From Pleurostoma richardsiae (taxonomy: Eukaryota; Ascomycota; Sordariomycetes; Calosphaeriales; Pleurostomataceae), in the NCBI GenBank assembly GCA_030052745.1, contig JANBVO010000003.1, positions 124,001-188,000 of the forward strand: 64,000 bases of DNA, read 5' to 3'. The first letter of the stretch is position 1; every line of letters starts with the position of its first letter. Below the pieces are notes generated by a model. It worked only from the letters and a program-made list of their open reading frames with translations. It ran no database searches and was not told where the DNA came from. Below, piece after piece: positions 1 through 13,800 of this stretch. The position numbers were made by a program, and so were the translations under genes.

Positions 1-3000
1 TAAAGGGTGGCATGACCGCCTCGAGTGGCGCGGAGACAAACGTTGGGGCGTCGAGCGATCCAGCCACATTTTCTAGGTGACCGGTCAAGCCCGAGTTGGG
101 GCGCTCCTCACCATCGTAGAGCAAGAATAGGTGGCTCGAAAGTTGATATGAAAGGTGCGTACTCTTGGCACCTTATTCCTCGCTCTCAGTGTTGGAGACC
201 AGCGCCCGGCGGGCTGGGCGACGAGGACTCACACCTCTTCCGGTTTCACTTCGCTGCTCCGGTGAGCAGGGTAGGAGCTCGATTGGATATCTCGCTGCTT
301 GGCCCTGGCCATTTCAGTACCTGAGCTTGTGCTACCTCGGCGGCAGCCTTACCCATATGCGCGCAATGATGCGAGATCTGGATCTCGCAGCTCTCGCGTA
401 AGGCTGTGGTATGTGGCCACACGTGCGCTTGGCCAGCCCAAGGGGGCCAGTCACAGGGAAAGAGCATGACTTCAAGCGACTGATTACACGCGCCATCCAA
501 CGGAGCACCAGTTTGAGCGGCTGCTTGCATGGGGGGCGCTGTGCAGGTGTGCGCCACATCGGAGCTTTGCCCGCGCGCTGCCATGTACCGTCAGCAGGCC
601 TGGCGTGTATCACATGTCATTCACGGACATGTCCGCAGACTGAACAGAACTCAAACAGTGTCCGATTTCAGCGAGTCACTTGTCTGATCCCCGGGGCACG
701 CTGAATAGCTGGAGGGCTCTCTGGTGTCATGTTGAGGTCGGCGGAAAAGGAGGGGCGAGCGGGCGCGCATGGCTCTGCGGCTCTTCGGCAGGAGGCCGCA
801 CGGGCATGAGCGCGCGGCTATACTCGCGTCTTCGCTGTGTAACAATGGACACCTGGAGACCGGTAGGCAAATAACCGCGGGTGCAAGGTTGCGCCCATGG
901 AAAGCAAGGACTTGAATAGGAGACGCCAGCTGGATCTTCTGAGCAAAGACATATGACAACATGCCTGCGGCATGTTTCGGGTCCGACGCCAGCTCTCATG
1001 TTAGCGGCCTCCTGAAGACATTTGGTGGCACATCCGCGCGGTGGCATTTCGGCGGGCTGGTCAAGACACCGAGACGAGATGTCACTACAGCCGGGCATCT
1101 GCCCCTATTTGACCGTCTGGCGCCGACGGTCTGGGGATTATGCACCCCGGCAACTAGAACCAGACACGCACATGCAGATCTCGCGGCGCCAGCTTACCTA
1201 CCTGTGGACACAGACCATTTGTTGGGCTTGTCTTATCTGTCGTTGCGCTGTTCCGAAACCATCTTTAGAAGTCTTTACCCCTGTCATCTGTCCCGGTTTA
1301 CTCATTCTCACACCAGTTTCCCGACTCTGCATTGATAGGTAGTCTCTGGGCACTGAGCGAATAGGCGAACAGACATTGGCCCTGCCATCTAAGCACCACG
1401 ACACCATGCACGATCGCGTATTCACGTATTCATCTCTGTGAGGCGTGGGGTTGGCGTGCCGGCGCCATGTGGCAGATGAGCTGGCATGCTATTGTTTCTG
1501 CTGAGCCGTCGGGTGATCGGCCACAAAAACTGTCGCAGCTGCGACAGCTTTCTCGAGCTTTGCTTCCACCTGAACGACAAACGTCCAAGAGCTTTTTCTC
1601 ATTATCTCGGCGCTCTGTGAGCGTGACCCCGGAAGGCAGATGAACGACCATCTTTCAGCCTCACCAGGTCATGCCGTCCGACGAAGTCCGAGGTATGGCT
1701 CTGGAGCATGCCATCCCGCTACCCCGGGGCGCCCTCGAATGTTTCCCGTCGTCCAGGCCTGTGGTGCGGCGGCATCTCCAGCTTTGGAGGTCGAATGGCG
1801 CAGCGTGCATGAACTGTTAGCCGGATGTGATATGACTTGCAGCGGATCATGCATGTGCATCGGAGCGAACGCACAGAAACTCCACCACGGCTTCTGGACG
1901 GTTGGCTGGAGTGCCGAAAAGATCACCCGAGAAGGGACGGACACGTCAATTATACCGGGGTATGTTGACTGCTGTGAAGGAAATAGGCAGCCGTTATGTT
2001 GGGCTAGACGAGGTTCATTGATACGTCGTCGCCGCCACTCTGCGTACTTTACGAAGCGAATGCTAACATATCCACGATTTAGTCGAGTGGCTCACGACGA
2101 CGAAATAACGCCTTTTCGCACGGATCGAGTGTTTCGGTGCTGTTGTGATCATTCCCTGCTCATGAAAACAATACACCCCCTACTGTAAAGGGATTCGTCA
2201 AGCCCTTATATATTGTCCTACGGCTTAGGCCTGAATCACAAACAGGCCTCAAGTCTGCCCACCCTTTGGCGCAGTGGCTCAGTAGACTCAGCGATCCTCT
2301 TACACCTACAACCCCTTCTAAAGGACTTTCGATATTGACTGCTCTAGACTCCTGATTCTATTCAGCATCAAGCAAAGATGCCACGGAAACAAGTGTGAGA
2401 GTCGCGGTTCCCAGCCTCACAGACCTGCTTGCCTTCGATATGTTCGGGAGCTAAAACGCTCAAGCACGGGTAAAAGTTCAATGCCCACGGAAGATAAAAG
2501 TGAGGAGGTGAGTGGCTGAACAGCCGAGGGGCGAGGAGGTCAATCTAGAGACAAGACTTCTTCTCAGCCAAATCGGAAGGCCTCCATAGCCTCTGGCGCC
2601 GGCCCCGGCCGTCCGTGGACGGGCTTCCAAGGTGGGCTTGTTCAGGCCGCTCTATGGCTTCTCAACTGGGTCAGCCTGCTCAGGGCTCCTTGTTTATCAC
2701 TCAAACTTTCACTATCTTCCGATCGGTGACCATCCGAAGGCTGGACGCCCCTTGCAAACCATGACTGGGATGGGCCAAACTTTAACGACTCAAAGGAAAG
2801 GACACACCACGGTGCCTCTTCGGCTCTCCATAGCTAACAGACGCCGGTCGAGTGTCGTTCTCAGTCCTTAGTTTTGATCTATCGGGAACGCCCAGAGTAT
2901 CTATCCTTTCGAGCCGGGTTCCTCCCTAATGTGGTCGGTAGACTTGGGAGACTTGAGAGAAGAAAGCGAAGAGCGCCGCTCGAGCAAGCCTCTGGAATTT

Positions 3001-3772
3001 GTCAGAGCATCCGCCCTAATTAAAGCAAAGGCTGTCAAAGTCTATAGGAGGAAGCTGTCCTTTGAATAACTGTGCTATAGAAATATACGAACATCCCATT
3101 TCATTCGTGGGCCTAAAAAGCATTTTAGGGAGGAAAGTCGAGGAGCCTCTCATTCTAATGATGAAAAGGGTCATTATCTCCAACGCAAGACTCGCTTGAA
3201 GGGACCAAAACGAGTTCACATTAGCTGGTTCTCTTAGATGCATTTTCTCTCAAGATCCTCTTGGAGTCCATCAAGATCTCATGGCACTTACTTAGGCCAT
3301 CTTCACTCCGTCTTCACCACTGTGATGTTTCTGAAGGGAGTACACGTAGAGGCAATATCACATCGAACTTGGAGATCTCCCGTCATTGGGGTTGCCGGAT
3401 CTACCTCTAGGTGCCTAAGTACCTACGTAGGACTGCGGGTTACTTAAGTTGTGGTCCGTGCACGATTTTAACCCAATGAGCGGTACCGACGCGCCGCCGT
3501 CGCGCTTTCCTTTCCAGACCTAGGTACGGAGGACATTCTGCGTGCCCTGCCTGACGTAAGGAACGGAGAGGCTCTCCCTTCACTTACCTCATCTTCGACG
3601 TGCTCGTCGACTTTGAGCGAGGATCGAATGGATCACGGGTTTCCAGACCAATTACACGCCACGAGATGCTGCCAACTGTGAGCAACGACAGTCGTGATGA
3701 GGGCAAAACCAGCTTCACCTTGAGATGAACACCTCCCTCAGAGCCTTTGAGCCTTGAGCCGCATCCTGGAGC
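1..3772. other. Intergenic/uncalled region upstream of Pol eta
   Basis: I see no supportable gene. All open frames are short and change frame without credible splice sites. About 2.0-3.5 kb is visibly more AT-rich than the flanks and could be an old degenerate insertion, but no family can be named. A tRNA-like A-box (TGGCGCAGTGG, 2267-2277) has no B-box at a proper distance; the nearest candidate lies about 140 bases away. Confidence 0.5.
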
Positions 3773-5841
3773 ATGTCTTCCTCGCCACAAGGCTTCCAGG
3801 GGTCCTCCCCGGTCGGCCCCTCTGGCTACCGGAGGTCCAAGTTCACCTACCGGAATCTGTCACAGATGGCGTCGTACGCCACCTCCAGCCCGCTAAGAGT
3901 CATTGCCCACATCGACCTCGATGCCTTCTACGCGCAGTGTGAGATGGTCCGGCTGGGCGTAGCCGAAGACCAGCCGCTTGCCGTCCAGCAATGGTAAATA
4001 TTACTATGACCACGATGTGCCGGATCAATGCTGACTTCGCGCTCCAAAGGCAAGGCTTGATTGCCATCAACTACCCTGCGCGCAAGTTCGGCATTGGCCG
4101 TATGTGCACGGTTGCCGACGCAAAGAAGCTGTGCCCCGAGCTCATCTGCCAGCATGTTGCTACGTGGCGCGAGGGAGACGAGAAATGGGCGTACCACGAC
4201 GATGCTGCTGCCAACATCGCCACGCACAAGGTCTCCCTTGATCCGTACCGTCTACAGTCAAGGCGAATCCTAGCACTGATCAAGGAGATACTGCCTTCAG
4301 ACCTCCAGAAAGTGGAAAAGGCTAGCATTGACGAGGTCTTCCTTGATCTGTCTGCCCATGTCCACTCACTCTTGCTGGAAAGATTTCCAGAACTCTGCAA
4401 TCCCCCCCCCTACGATGATCCGACCGAGAGGCTGCCGCTGCCCCCGGTGTCCGCTCTTGACTGGCAGACGGATGCGCTAGTGGATTTGGAGGATGTGGAA
4501 GCAGAGACGGAAGACCCAGACTGGGACGATATTGCTATGCTTATCGGATCAGAGATCGTCCGTGGCGTTAGGACAGCTGTACGCGAAAAGCTACATTATA
4601 CCTGCTCTGCTGGTATCGCCAATAACAAGATGCTCAGCAAGTTGGGTTCTGGGCACAAGAAGCCCAACCAACAGACAGTCATACGAAACCGGGCAGTTCA
4701 CCAGTTCCTTTCGGGCTTCAAGTACACCAAGATCCGGATGCTGGGCGGGAAGCTAGGCGACCAAATTGCAGAAATCTTCGGGTCTGACACTGTCAGCGAC
4801 CTCTTACTTGTCCCCGTGGAGCAGCTCAAATCCAAGCTCGGAGATGACACTGGCATTTGGGTCTACAATACGATACGTGGCATCGATCCTAGCGAGGTCA
4901 GTTCGAGGACGCAAATCAAGTCCATGCTCTCGGCCAAATCCTTCCGGCCCAGCATCAACACCATCGAGCAGGCTGTCAAGTGGCTGCGTATCTTTGTCGC
5001 CGATATCTTCTCCCGATTGGTGGAGGAAGGCGTGTTGGAGAACAAACGCCGACCAAAGACCATCACACTCCACCATCGTCATGGCGGTCAGACACGTTCA
5101 CGTCAGACTCCTATCCCACAGGGGAGATCGATTGATGAAGACCTCCTGTTTGGTCTCGCTAAGAACCTCCTGAATCAAATTGTTCTCGAAGGCAAGGTCT
5201 GGCCTTGCGCGAATCTGAGTTTGAACGTCGGGGGCTTCGAAGATGGCGTCACAGGGAACATGGGCATCGGTGCTTTCTTGGTGAAAGGAGACGAGGCACA
5301 AGCGCTCAAACTGGGTATCCGAGAGGATCTGGAACCCTCTTCCTCATCCAGACCTGCAGGAAAGAAGCGGCGGCTCGAAGATGAAGGCATCGGAAGATTC
5401 TTTTCGAAGAAAGAACCAAGCACCGACGGCTATGATAGGCGGTCACTCTCCGACCAAACCGCCAGATCGGACAGTTGCGGTGACAAGTCTCCTAATTTTG
5501 ACCAACCGCCCGCATCAGACGTTCAAGTGGATCGGGAAGGTCTAGATGCCATTTCGAGAAAGCTCCCCCATGCTGTCGGGCATGAACAAAAAGCAATCAC
5601 CGACTACATTTGCCCGCGTTGTAACGTTGGGATCAACGAGCCGGACGCCGTGCAGAGCCACCAGGACTGGCACTTGGCGAAGGACCTTCAGGATGAGGAA
5701 CGTGTCGGTGCGACATTCGCCAGTCGACAGTCCCCCGCGTCTTCTGGACGCAACTCGGGGAAGAACACAGCTACATCTTCAAAGCGGGCTGGAAAGGCGA
5801 AGACGCTCGAAGCAGGACAGAGCCGACTGAAGTTTGCATGA
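3773..5841 (+). CDS. RAD30: DNA polymerase eta (Rad30/XPV, Y-family translesion polymerase)
   Basis: Predicted nuclear translesion polymerase that copies past UV dimers. Two exons, 3773-3993 and 4050-5841, give 670 residues. The 56-base intron (GTAAAT donor, CTGAC branch site, AAAG acceptor) splits a Trp codon and restores the palm/finger sequence VQQWQGLIAINYPAR. Visible motifs are the first metal-binding motif DLDAFYAQCE (about residues 48-57), the second catalytic motif SIDEVFLDLS (166-175), a little-finger region, a PIP-like segment (GIGRFFSKK, about 519-527) and a C-terminal ubiquitin-binding zinc finger of Pol eta type, C-x2-C-x12-H-x3-H (C595, C598, H611, H615). The length suits fungal Rad30. 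The start is the first ATG in frame ahead of the conserved HIDLDAFY motif; the Ser-rich N-terminus is poorly constrained. I am sure of the identity. Whether the extreme C-terminus (QSRLKFA) acts as a second PCNA contact is inference. Confidence 0.95.
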
Positions 5842-8800
5842 CCTGCGTCATGCATGGCGGGGGGGTTATCAGCACATTTGAGGCCAGGACCGGCACAGTA
5901 TATCGCCAAAAGGAATGCCATGGAACCGAGCGCTGGTGTCGATGGTCAGGCTCAAGCCGATGCCGTGTGACTGTAAAGCCACAAACTGCGCGCCGACACG
6001 TTGGTCTAGGATTGCGGAATGTCCATCCCGTGCCAATGTGGGCAGGGCAGGCACTGCCGTGCCGAAGTCCCCGGAGCACCGCCCTTCAGCGCGGTCGTCT
6101 GAACTATTGGCATGCAGGCTTGACGACGCAAGGGCACAACCGTCGCGGACCCTCGTCCTGCTTCCGGGGCCCTGGCCTTGTCACAGATTCAGTGAGGCGC
6201 CCAAGCAGTCGATGGTTACATTGCGCAAGGGATATCAGAGGCAGTTGTGTAGCGGTGACGAAGAGTGGACTCGCGTTCTTGCATTTCTTGCCTCGGTGCC
6301 TCCTTTCGATCCACAGATGATCTCTTTGACGCTCCGAGATGCTCCTGAGCCGACTCCCGACTCGCAAGGCCGCAATGATCAGGATACCAATCTCGCCTGG
6401 AAGAGCCACGAATATTACTGGTTCTGTCTCCACGCCGGCCGCACTCTTGCGCGTCGAACACCAGTCCAGGCAGCCCTATCATATGTACTTCAGACAGCCG
6501 GTGTATCGAGGACCAAGAATGGCATGGGCCGGCTTGGTGAGGCGGCTGGCCACCGACATTGTCCTCATGTCACTAACAAGGTGTTCGGCCGTGATTGGCT
6601 GGCTTGCCATCTGGACCCATCCTGCTTGCAGCTACACTCACTACCTGACCTTACGTTGGGCTCCCGCGCATTGATACCCAACATGCCGGACACCCAAATT
6701 CGATGCCGGTGGGCTCGTTCCACCCGGACCAGCAGATGGAACGGCCTATCTAGTGTAGCCAGATGCGGCACGAGACCGACAACCCAGGAGAAGACGCGAG
6801 TCTCTCGTGGCTGACCATGGCCCAGTCCTCTCCGCCGTCAACGGAGGCAACACAAGGATTGGCTGGCTCGTCATCAATTCACATCGCTTGCGCGGAGGCG
6901 GCGTGATGATCGGAGCTGACATTTTGTTAATCCAAGTACGGAAGTCCCTGTCACGATGATACTTGTGGCAAGTGTCACAGCTCGGCAGAGAGCAAACACA
7001 TGTCACGCCGGAACAAAAGGTGTGTTGGGGAGGCAGTGCCGCACCTCCAATAGACCGAAAGGGAGCGGATCTGCCTCCGCGTCTCGCCTCTCAGACGACG
7101 CCTGGATATGCCTTGATGGGCACGGGGAGAGGAGCCATGTCGATAAGGTATCAATGGGCACCCGGGCTCCGTGCGATTCGTACTCTAGTAATGATGCCAA
7201 ACCGCGGGGACAATCGTGCCCCGTCAGGGAAGACTGGCAAAGTAGGCAAAAGAGGGCCCATATTGATTGATGCCCAGTATAAAGCGTGCGCTTCAAGCTC
7301 CCTCTTGCGTTGTTTAATTCTCACTATTTCGAATGATCCTCGATCGGATTACATCAAAGAACAAAAAGTCGTGCATCTGCCTGTCTCCCAGAGAGACGAA
7401 AACAGGAAAGCAACAACCGCATCACATACCCAAAAAGGTGACCGGACAAGCCCGGCTCGAGCCTTGTTTCTCGAAACATTTGTCGGTTTGACCACTCACA
7501 CCCACATCGAGCCACCCTGCCGACAGCGCCACTCCCCATCAAGCGACCGAAGTGTCGAACCGGCGCAGACAGCTAGCCTCACTCACCACTTCAAGCAGCC
7601 ACCCTGCATCGCCGTCCTGTAGCTTCTGCCTCGCGGCCGGCCTCCCTCTCCCACTTCTCGCTCTACGCGGCACATTCTTACAGATCGCGCTTCGCTGCTG
7701 CGCCCTTTTGGACGGTTTACTGGCAAGCGCGGCTCGCCAGACCCCTCCAACGTTTTCGCCCTGGGTCCGGCTCTTCACGCACCCAAGCCAGGGTTGATTG
7801 ACCCCACGCTCTGAGCAGGGGCCCAAGCCTGTCCCGTCCCTCTTGCTCCCAGCTGCGGCGCACGCAGAAGTCATTCTGGCAGCGCGCCACCACCACTGAC
7901 CGACCGCTTCCTGCATTCTTGACAGGCGCAAGCTGCATCGCCAGCCAGTCTTTATGCTGCCACACTGCCATCCTGCTGTGCCACTCCGTCCCAGGCGACC
8001 TCACTCACTCGTCGGCGGCGTCCAATACCCGCCGCTCTTCTGGTCCTCCTGCAGCCGGCTCAGTCGACCTAGTGCTGCACTCCCCAGCAGCCCGCCGCAT
8101 ATCACCAGCCAACCAGGCTCTCCCACGCGGTCGTTGATCACATTGGAAATTTTCTCCTTGCTGCGTGCATCCAGGTCCAGCTCATTGGTCTTGCCTAGCC
8201 TCACCTGACGTCGTCCAGCAAGTTCTGGTTCGAGAGCTGGCACTCTTTCCAGCGGACTGACTTGTCGAGTGGCTGCTGCAACCGGTAAACGACACCCTCT
8301 TCTGCGCTGTTGGTCCCCTCCTCTTCAGACCCCCCTTCTGTGAGAGTTTCGCCTTCGCATCTGTCTGCCTCTTTTCCACGTCTGCTGGCAGCCGTGCTCT
8401 CGGGTCGTACACCTGCTGCACGTCGTCCTGGATCAGCATTCCAAGTTTGGATTTCGCCATATGTGACTTGTGCGTCAAGGCTGCGTGTCGTGTGTCTGTG
8501 TGTGTGCCTGCTTTGCTGTCATTCGCAGTATCTGCCTGGACGACAAGCAAAGCCGCCACCCAACAACATCGTGCGTGCGTGCAGGAGAGCTGCAGTCCGT
8601 CAGAGACGCCGGTCAACACCAGGTCACTCTGACTGTCCGTCATCTCCTATCGGTCCTTGACTGCCGTCCTACCTGTCAGGCTCCTTCGCCTAGCTCTTAG
8701 CCCAGGCGCCAGAGCAGCGCCAGCCAACGGCGGCCTTCGGCGCGAGCCTTGTCCACCGCAACTGTCTGCCTGCCCAACGGAGGCGAGAGTGACATTGTCG

Positions 8801-9164
8801 AGCAACCAGCCCGCGTACCCATCAACTGGTACCCGCGTCCAACCCAGCCCAACCTGCCTTGCCCTAGGTACCTAGGCCGCCTCACAGGATACATACAGCC
8901 CGCAGAGGCAGCACACCTCCTCTCGTCTATCTGTCTGCCCTGCCTCCTCTCTCTCTTGCTTACCGCTCTCGGTACCTCGCTGCAGGTACCTTTTGATACC
9001 CTGGTCGGCGTCGGTCGTCTTACCTAATTAACCCTGGGCCTATCGAATCCCGTTGAATCCCAAATTTCGACAGGGAAACCCCACCCTGCCGACCCGAGCA
9101 GAACAGCCCAGCCCAGCCCAGCCAGCCAGCCCAGCCTGTCTGTCTGGCGGTTCTGTGGCCGCGC
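5842..9164. other. Intergenic region between Pol eta and the RfeF-like gene
   Basis: No gene is supportable. The longest open frame (5915-6814, plus) has a Cys/Trp/Arg-rich random-looking composition and no recognisable domain, so I do not call it. From about 7.3 kb the plus strand becomes C- and T-rich, which suggests the long leader/promoter of the gene starting at 9440. Confidence 0.5.
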
Positions 9165-9439
9165 GCCCGCCGCCCCTCTGTCCTTTTCTTTCCCCTCCTC
9201 CCCCCCATTTTCCGCTTCCCGCCTTTTTCAGTCCCAAGTCCAATTCCCTCAAGCTGGCGTCTCCTTCTCCCCTCTTCTCCTCCATCTCACCCTCACCATC
9301 CTCCTCCTCTTCCTCCTACACGTCCTCCCGTCTCGGCTTTGTCCACCGCTCCGTCCCTTCTCATCGATACACCTCCTCGCCCTACGCTGCTACTCAGCGT
9401 TACTCCTCGCCTCCTTCTTCCCCTCCTCCAGCACACAAG
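9165..9439 (+). promoter_or_regulatory. Pyrimidine-rich leader of the RfeF/RfeG-like gene
   Basis: Long nearly uninterrupted CT tracts end just before the ATG at 9440. CT-rich tracts next to the transcription start are common in highly expressed or housekeeping filamentous-fungus genes. Role as core promoter/5' leader is inferred from position. Confidence 0.5.
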
Positions 9440-10802
9440 ATGTCTAGAGCACCCAGAGGAGCGAACGCCATGCCGGCGCCTGCTGCGCAAAACCGGCAGA
9501 ATGAGTACTTCGTGCCGCGCGATGGCATCGACCGCGAAGTCATCACCGCCGACATCTGTCGGTATCTGGGCAACGATGCACTGGTCCGACCCGGCACATA
9601 CGAGGTACGTACGCTCTGCTCTGCGCTGCGCTGCGCTGCCGTGCTGGCATACGTAACCATGGCTGTCGCTACTGCGACAAGAATATATGCTCACGCATCA
9701 ATCTCCCACAGGACAAGGGCCGTGTAATCCAAGGCTACTACATCACCGCATATAGGAATCTAACCTCCGTGAGTCGTGCCTCTGGCCAGCTGCCAGCTGC
9801 GAAGCAAGTCCACCTCGCTAATCAGGTGCTTCCCCGCAGGCGATGATTGCCGACCTAAAGGCCGATTCCGCGCGATGGGAACAAGAGAGGCGGAAGCATC
9901 AGACCAGTGGAGGTACACTGACTTCACGCGCCTCGCCTGATGTCTACGCAAGAAAGTCTAACTCCCCAATAGTCCGATACAGCAACTCGCAGTATCGAGC
10001 AGAGCAGATGAGTGGCTCGGGGGGAGGCTACCAACAACAACAGTATGAACAGACCGCAGGATACTCTGACTCATCCATGCGGTACTCTGATATGCCTAGG
10101 TACCCCGGCAGCGATGCCCCAGGCTACAGTGCCGGCAACGGCAACGGCCCCAACTACCAGAGCTATGGTGGTGCTCAGGGTGGGTATGGTTCCTCCCAGT
10201 TCCAGATGCCGCAGCAGGCCGCTCCTTCGGGATATGGTTCAGCCACGCAGGACAGCAGCAGGTATGGCGGTATACCACCTCCAGCAAACAGCGCCTTCGG
10301 GCAGCAGGGTCTCCAAGGCCACCCGCAGGACACCAGCGTGCCGTACATGTCTGTGGGCTCCAATTATGTGAATCAGGGCTACGAAGTGGCCGGCGCGAGC
10401 CGGCCTGGCTTCCCGGGATCGCAACAAGGCTTTTCCTCCAACCCGGATCCCAGATATGGATACCAGCAGCCGCTGCAGGGTTCATCGAACACGGCCTTCG
10501 CGACTCAGCCGATTGACCCGTCCTATGGCCGTGGTGGGTACCCTACCACGTCACAACCAGGCCAAGCTGCAGCTGATTTTGCTGTAGCATCCCCGGCGAC
10601 TACTGCCACCGTAGGGTACAGCCCAGCGCCTGAGCAGCAATCACAGTATGAAGACCCAGCCCTCCCCCGCACAACCGCGACCCCTTCCAGTGCTCCGGCT
10701 CAGATCGCAAACAGCAGTGTACCTAATGCGCGCCGTGACCGTGAACAACGGGAAAGCGAAAGACCCTCTGACAAGCATCGGCATTACCACCGGACCCGGT
10801 AA
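9440..10802 (+). CDS. rfeF: RfeF/RfeG-like putative transcriptional regulator (Q/G/Y/S-rich)
   Basis: Three exons (9440-9604, 9712-9768, 9840-10802) encode 394 residues. The first ~100 residues are the conserved part: an N-terminal MSRAPRGANAMPAP segment, then NEYFVPRDGIDREVI, a short ICRYLGNDALVRPGTYE block, GYYITAYRNLTS and a helical stretch around ADLKADSARWEQERR. This matches what I remember of the Aspergillus RfeF/RfeG DNA-binding regulators. The rest is low-complexity, rich in Gln, Gly, Tyr, Ser and Pro, ending in a basic tail, as expected for a disordered activation or condensate-forming region. Both introns have good donors (GTACGT, GTGAGT) and CAG acceptors and keep the conserved frame. 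The family is widespread in Pezizomycotina; its target genes are not evident from sequence. The symbol rests on recalled similarity, so treat it as family-level. Confidence 0.85.
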
Positions 10803-13800
10803 CGCCCCTGGCTCTTCGAAACTTGCTTGTTACATTTCTCTCCGCGAGATGCGAATCTCGTGAGTACACCTGCTTGGCACCTCCAATGTCCTGGCCCTGG
10901 ATTCCTATCATATTCCTGGCTCTGGCCCTTTGTGCTCTTGCGCCTCATCGTCCAACGGATCTACCTGGAAATGGGGGCCCCCGTGACCTCCGGAGTTGCA
11001 AAGTTTTGCTTCTCGAATCATGAACTTCTCTTTTCCCGGCCGGATGAGACCACTCGTGTTGATGGCTCCCACGCCTCTCTCAGCAAATTTTCGCGGATCG
11101 ACGCCATCCAGCTCTTCTCGCCTAATGACACGGCCGACCACGGGAGCGTTGACTCTCTTGTCGCATACCTCCTGGGATTCTGTTTACTGTGAAACGACAT
11201 GCATACAAAGGACGGGCGAACTGTTATGACCTTATTTCTGCTCTTGGTGTCCCCGCAGAGCTCTTGTCGAAATGTTGCATTTTATACCAGGTCCGGAACT
11301 CACATGGAAAAGAACGCGCGCTTTCGGGTCTCTTCTCAAACTGGGTTGTTTCGGTGGATCTGTTCTCCTGACCTTTGCTGTCCCGGATCCGGCCATGCAC
11401 GGGCGGAATGCACACATATTTGCTTGCCGCCCTTGGTATGAACGGTCTGCCCCGGAGTCCGGAGCGAGGAGTTTTCGGTCTGAGATTCACGACATATTTC
11501 TGGTCACTTAATAGAAGAGAGGTAAGGTCAGGGTCCGGGCAGCAAAGGTGAGTACTGGGAGTTTGTATATATTACTGAACCCTTCTGCAAAGGATATCCG
11601 TCAACTCTTGTCACACTTAACCCGTTCCCGGAGCTCGCCGACGCGGAGATGCATATTGCGACTTGGCTTTTGTTGTTCGCTAACAGAGCAGAACACAGAT
11701 ATCTCCCCAAGGACCATCGCTTCTGGACGTCTCACCCTTCTCACTGGACTTGGATCTTCGCGGCCATATATCCTGGACATATTTTGGACCTCACGGTTTT
11801 CCTGGGCCAGACCTCATATTTCAGGACCACTAGCACCTAGAAGCGCTGCTTCGGGGCCAGACTCTGCTACCCTGCAGAGCTCTCTCAGCATGATAATGAC
11901 TCGCTTCATAGCGCAAGGTAACTTGACGTCGGCCATGCTCGTCACCCAACCACCAATGTCTACTTGCGACTTTTTTCCAACCTCCTTTGGCCACCAGCTT
12001 TCAGATGCATCGCATTCCATCAGCGAATCAAGATGGCAACAGCAGCCTGTCAGGGGCGGCTTATACAGCTTCTGGTACCGGGTCCCGTGGTGGTTCCCCC
12101 ACCTGGATCTAATCCTGTGGAATCTGTTGTCTTTTGTCTCGTTCGCTGGTTATTCTTTGCATCGCTGCTTTCTGGACTTGCCTACGACAAGTTAATGCAA
12201 TCGCGGCCTGCATACTTCCTCCTGGCCCTGGAATGTGACCCTTGTCTCCCGGTCTGGCTTCGCAGACGCTGAGGATCAAGCTCTTCGATGGAATCTCTGG
12301 AGTCAGGTCCAGCTTGGTCATGACCATGATCATGTTTTGCTGCGACGATCGCAATCCTTTGGGCTGCCCGTCAGCACTCTACTTACATTCTGGACGACGA
12401 CCTACTGGCCCGTCTGATTGGTGCTCTGGATATCCTCTTGTTCGCCTCGCCAGGACGACAATCCTCTTGTTGTACGTCTCACTCAGCTCTTTGCAGGCTA
12501 ACCACCGTCCTCCCTTCTGGCTTTGTTCCTCGCGGGAGGTTGGTTGGGGTGGTTTTCGTGCTACCTGCAAGCCAAGCGCCGATAATGCGGCCCCGGTCCA
12601 ATAATCTCATCTCGACAAGCGTACTGGAGCTGGACTCTGGATCCGTGGTTCCGCCAAGCGTCGTAGAGGCCGTGTATTGCAGCGTATTTGTGGTCGTTTA
12701 AGGGCGGCCCTGTTTGGTGGAATGTCTTGTGGTGGAGGCTGATATCTTTGGCTTGGTGTCCTTGTCACTTGTGTGCTCGAGCAGAGGGAATTGCCGGTTT
12801 CTTGTATATTGATCCTAGGATGGTGTTCTTTCTTGCTTTAGGATATGGCGTCTGGGATATTGAGAGGTCTGGTCTCGGGGACACTGTACACGATATGTTC
12901 TTGTCTTGAAGTCTGGGACGTCTCTGGAGTTTCTGTATTCACGGTACAATCGAGTCACTCGCACTTCTACCAAAATCGTTCACAAGTGGCTGCTGGCAGC
13001 CTTAACATCTGCTTGTATTCTACGTACGTGGTGCAACGCCGCCTTCGAGATAACTAGAATGTAGAGAGACTGGCTGGGCAACATAGCAGCTGCATGACTG
13101 CCATGACCATGCCGTACGGCTGAGAAGGCACATGTGGCAACTGTCGCCTTCTGTGCATGTCACTGGTGATTTGGTGGGAATCTGCTATGCGCTCGTAGCC
13201 CAAGGTAGGACAGGGGGGAGAGATGTATGCCAGGGCCCGGTCGTGAAGGCGCTTCTCACACGTGGCAGCTGTCTGTCTGTTTAGTTTCGAAGTAGTGCCC
13301 GGCCGGCTTCCCGCCCACCACCGGCACGAGGCTCCGTGGTTGTGCCGATTCTCCAGGCGGCGTCGCTCGCGGCAACGTGAAGTAACAAGTCAAGCAAACT
13401 GGCTCGGGCCCCCCCTTCGAGGATTCGAAAGGCACAAGGTTTCTCTGGTGACCAACAACTGCGCTATGTCGTGGGGTGTTGGGGGTAGCCTGGGCTGGGG
13501 TGTTGGCTTTGCCTTCGTTCATTCAGTAGGCGAGGCATGTCTCGTACGAGAGCCCGAAATACGGCAAGGCAAGGCAAAGCAAGGCAGAGTCGGCGCGGGA
13601 GGTGTCCTGTTCAGGACTCGGCTTCCGAGCCAGCTACCCCCGAGCGAGGGCGGGGAGGAGCATGTGAGACAAATGATTTCAGGGGGTAGAGAGGGCGGAT
13701 GTCACGGCGGGAATCAATGTTTGCGCGCCCGCCCCGCGGGGAGGCGGGGATCTCCTACAAGGCTGGTTCAAGGCAAGCCGGCAGTTATGTCGTGATGCGC

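Noticed and set aside
2267-2416. tRNA-derived element (A-box at 2267, B-box-like word at 2406)
   Set aside because: Distance of about 140 bases is too large and no cloverleaf can be drawn.
3754-3942. Alternative upstream ATG for Pol eta
   Set aside because: Different frame from the conserved DLDAFYAQCE motif.
5915-6814. 299-codon plus-strand frame after Pol eta
   Set aside because: Random-like composition, no homology recalled, no splice or promoter support.
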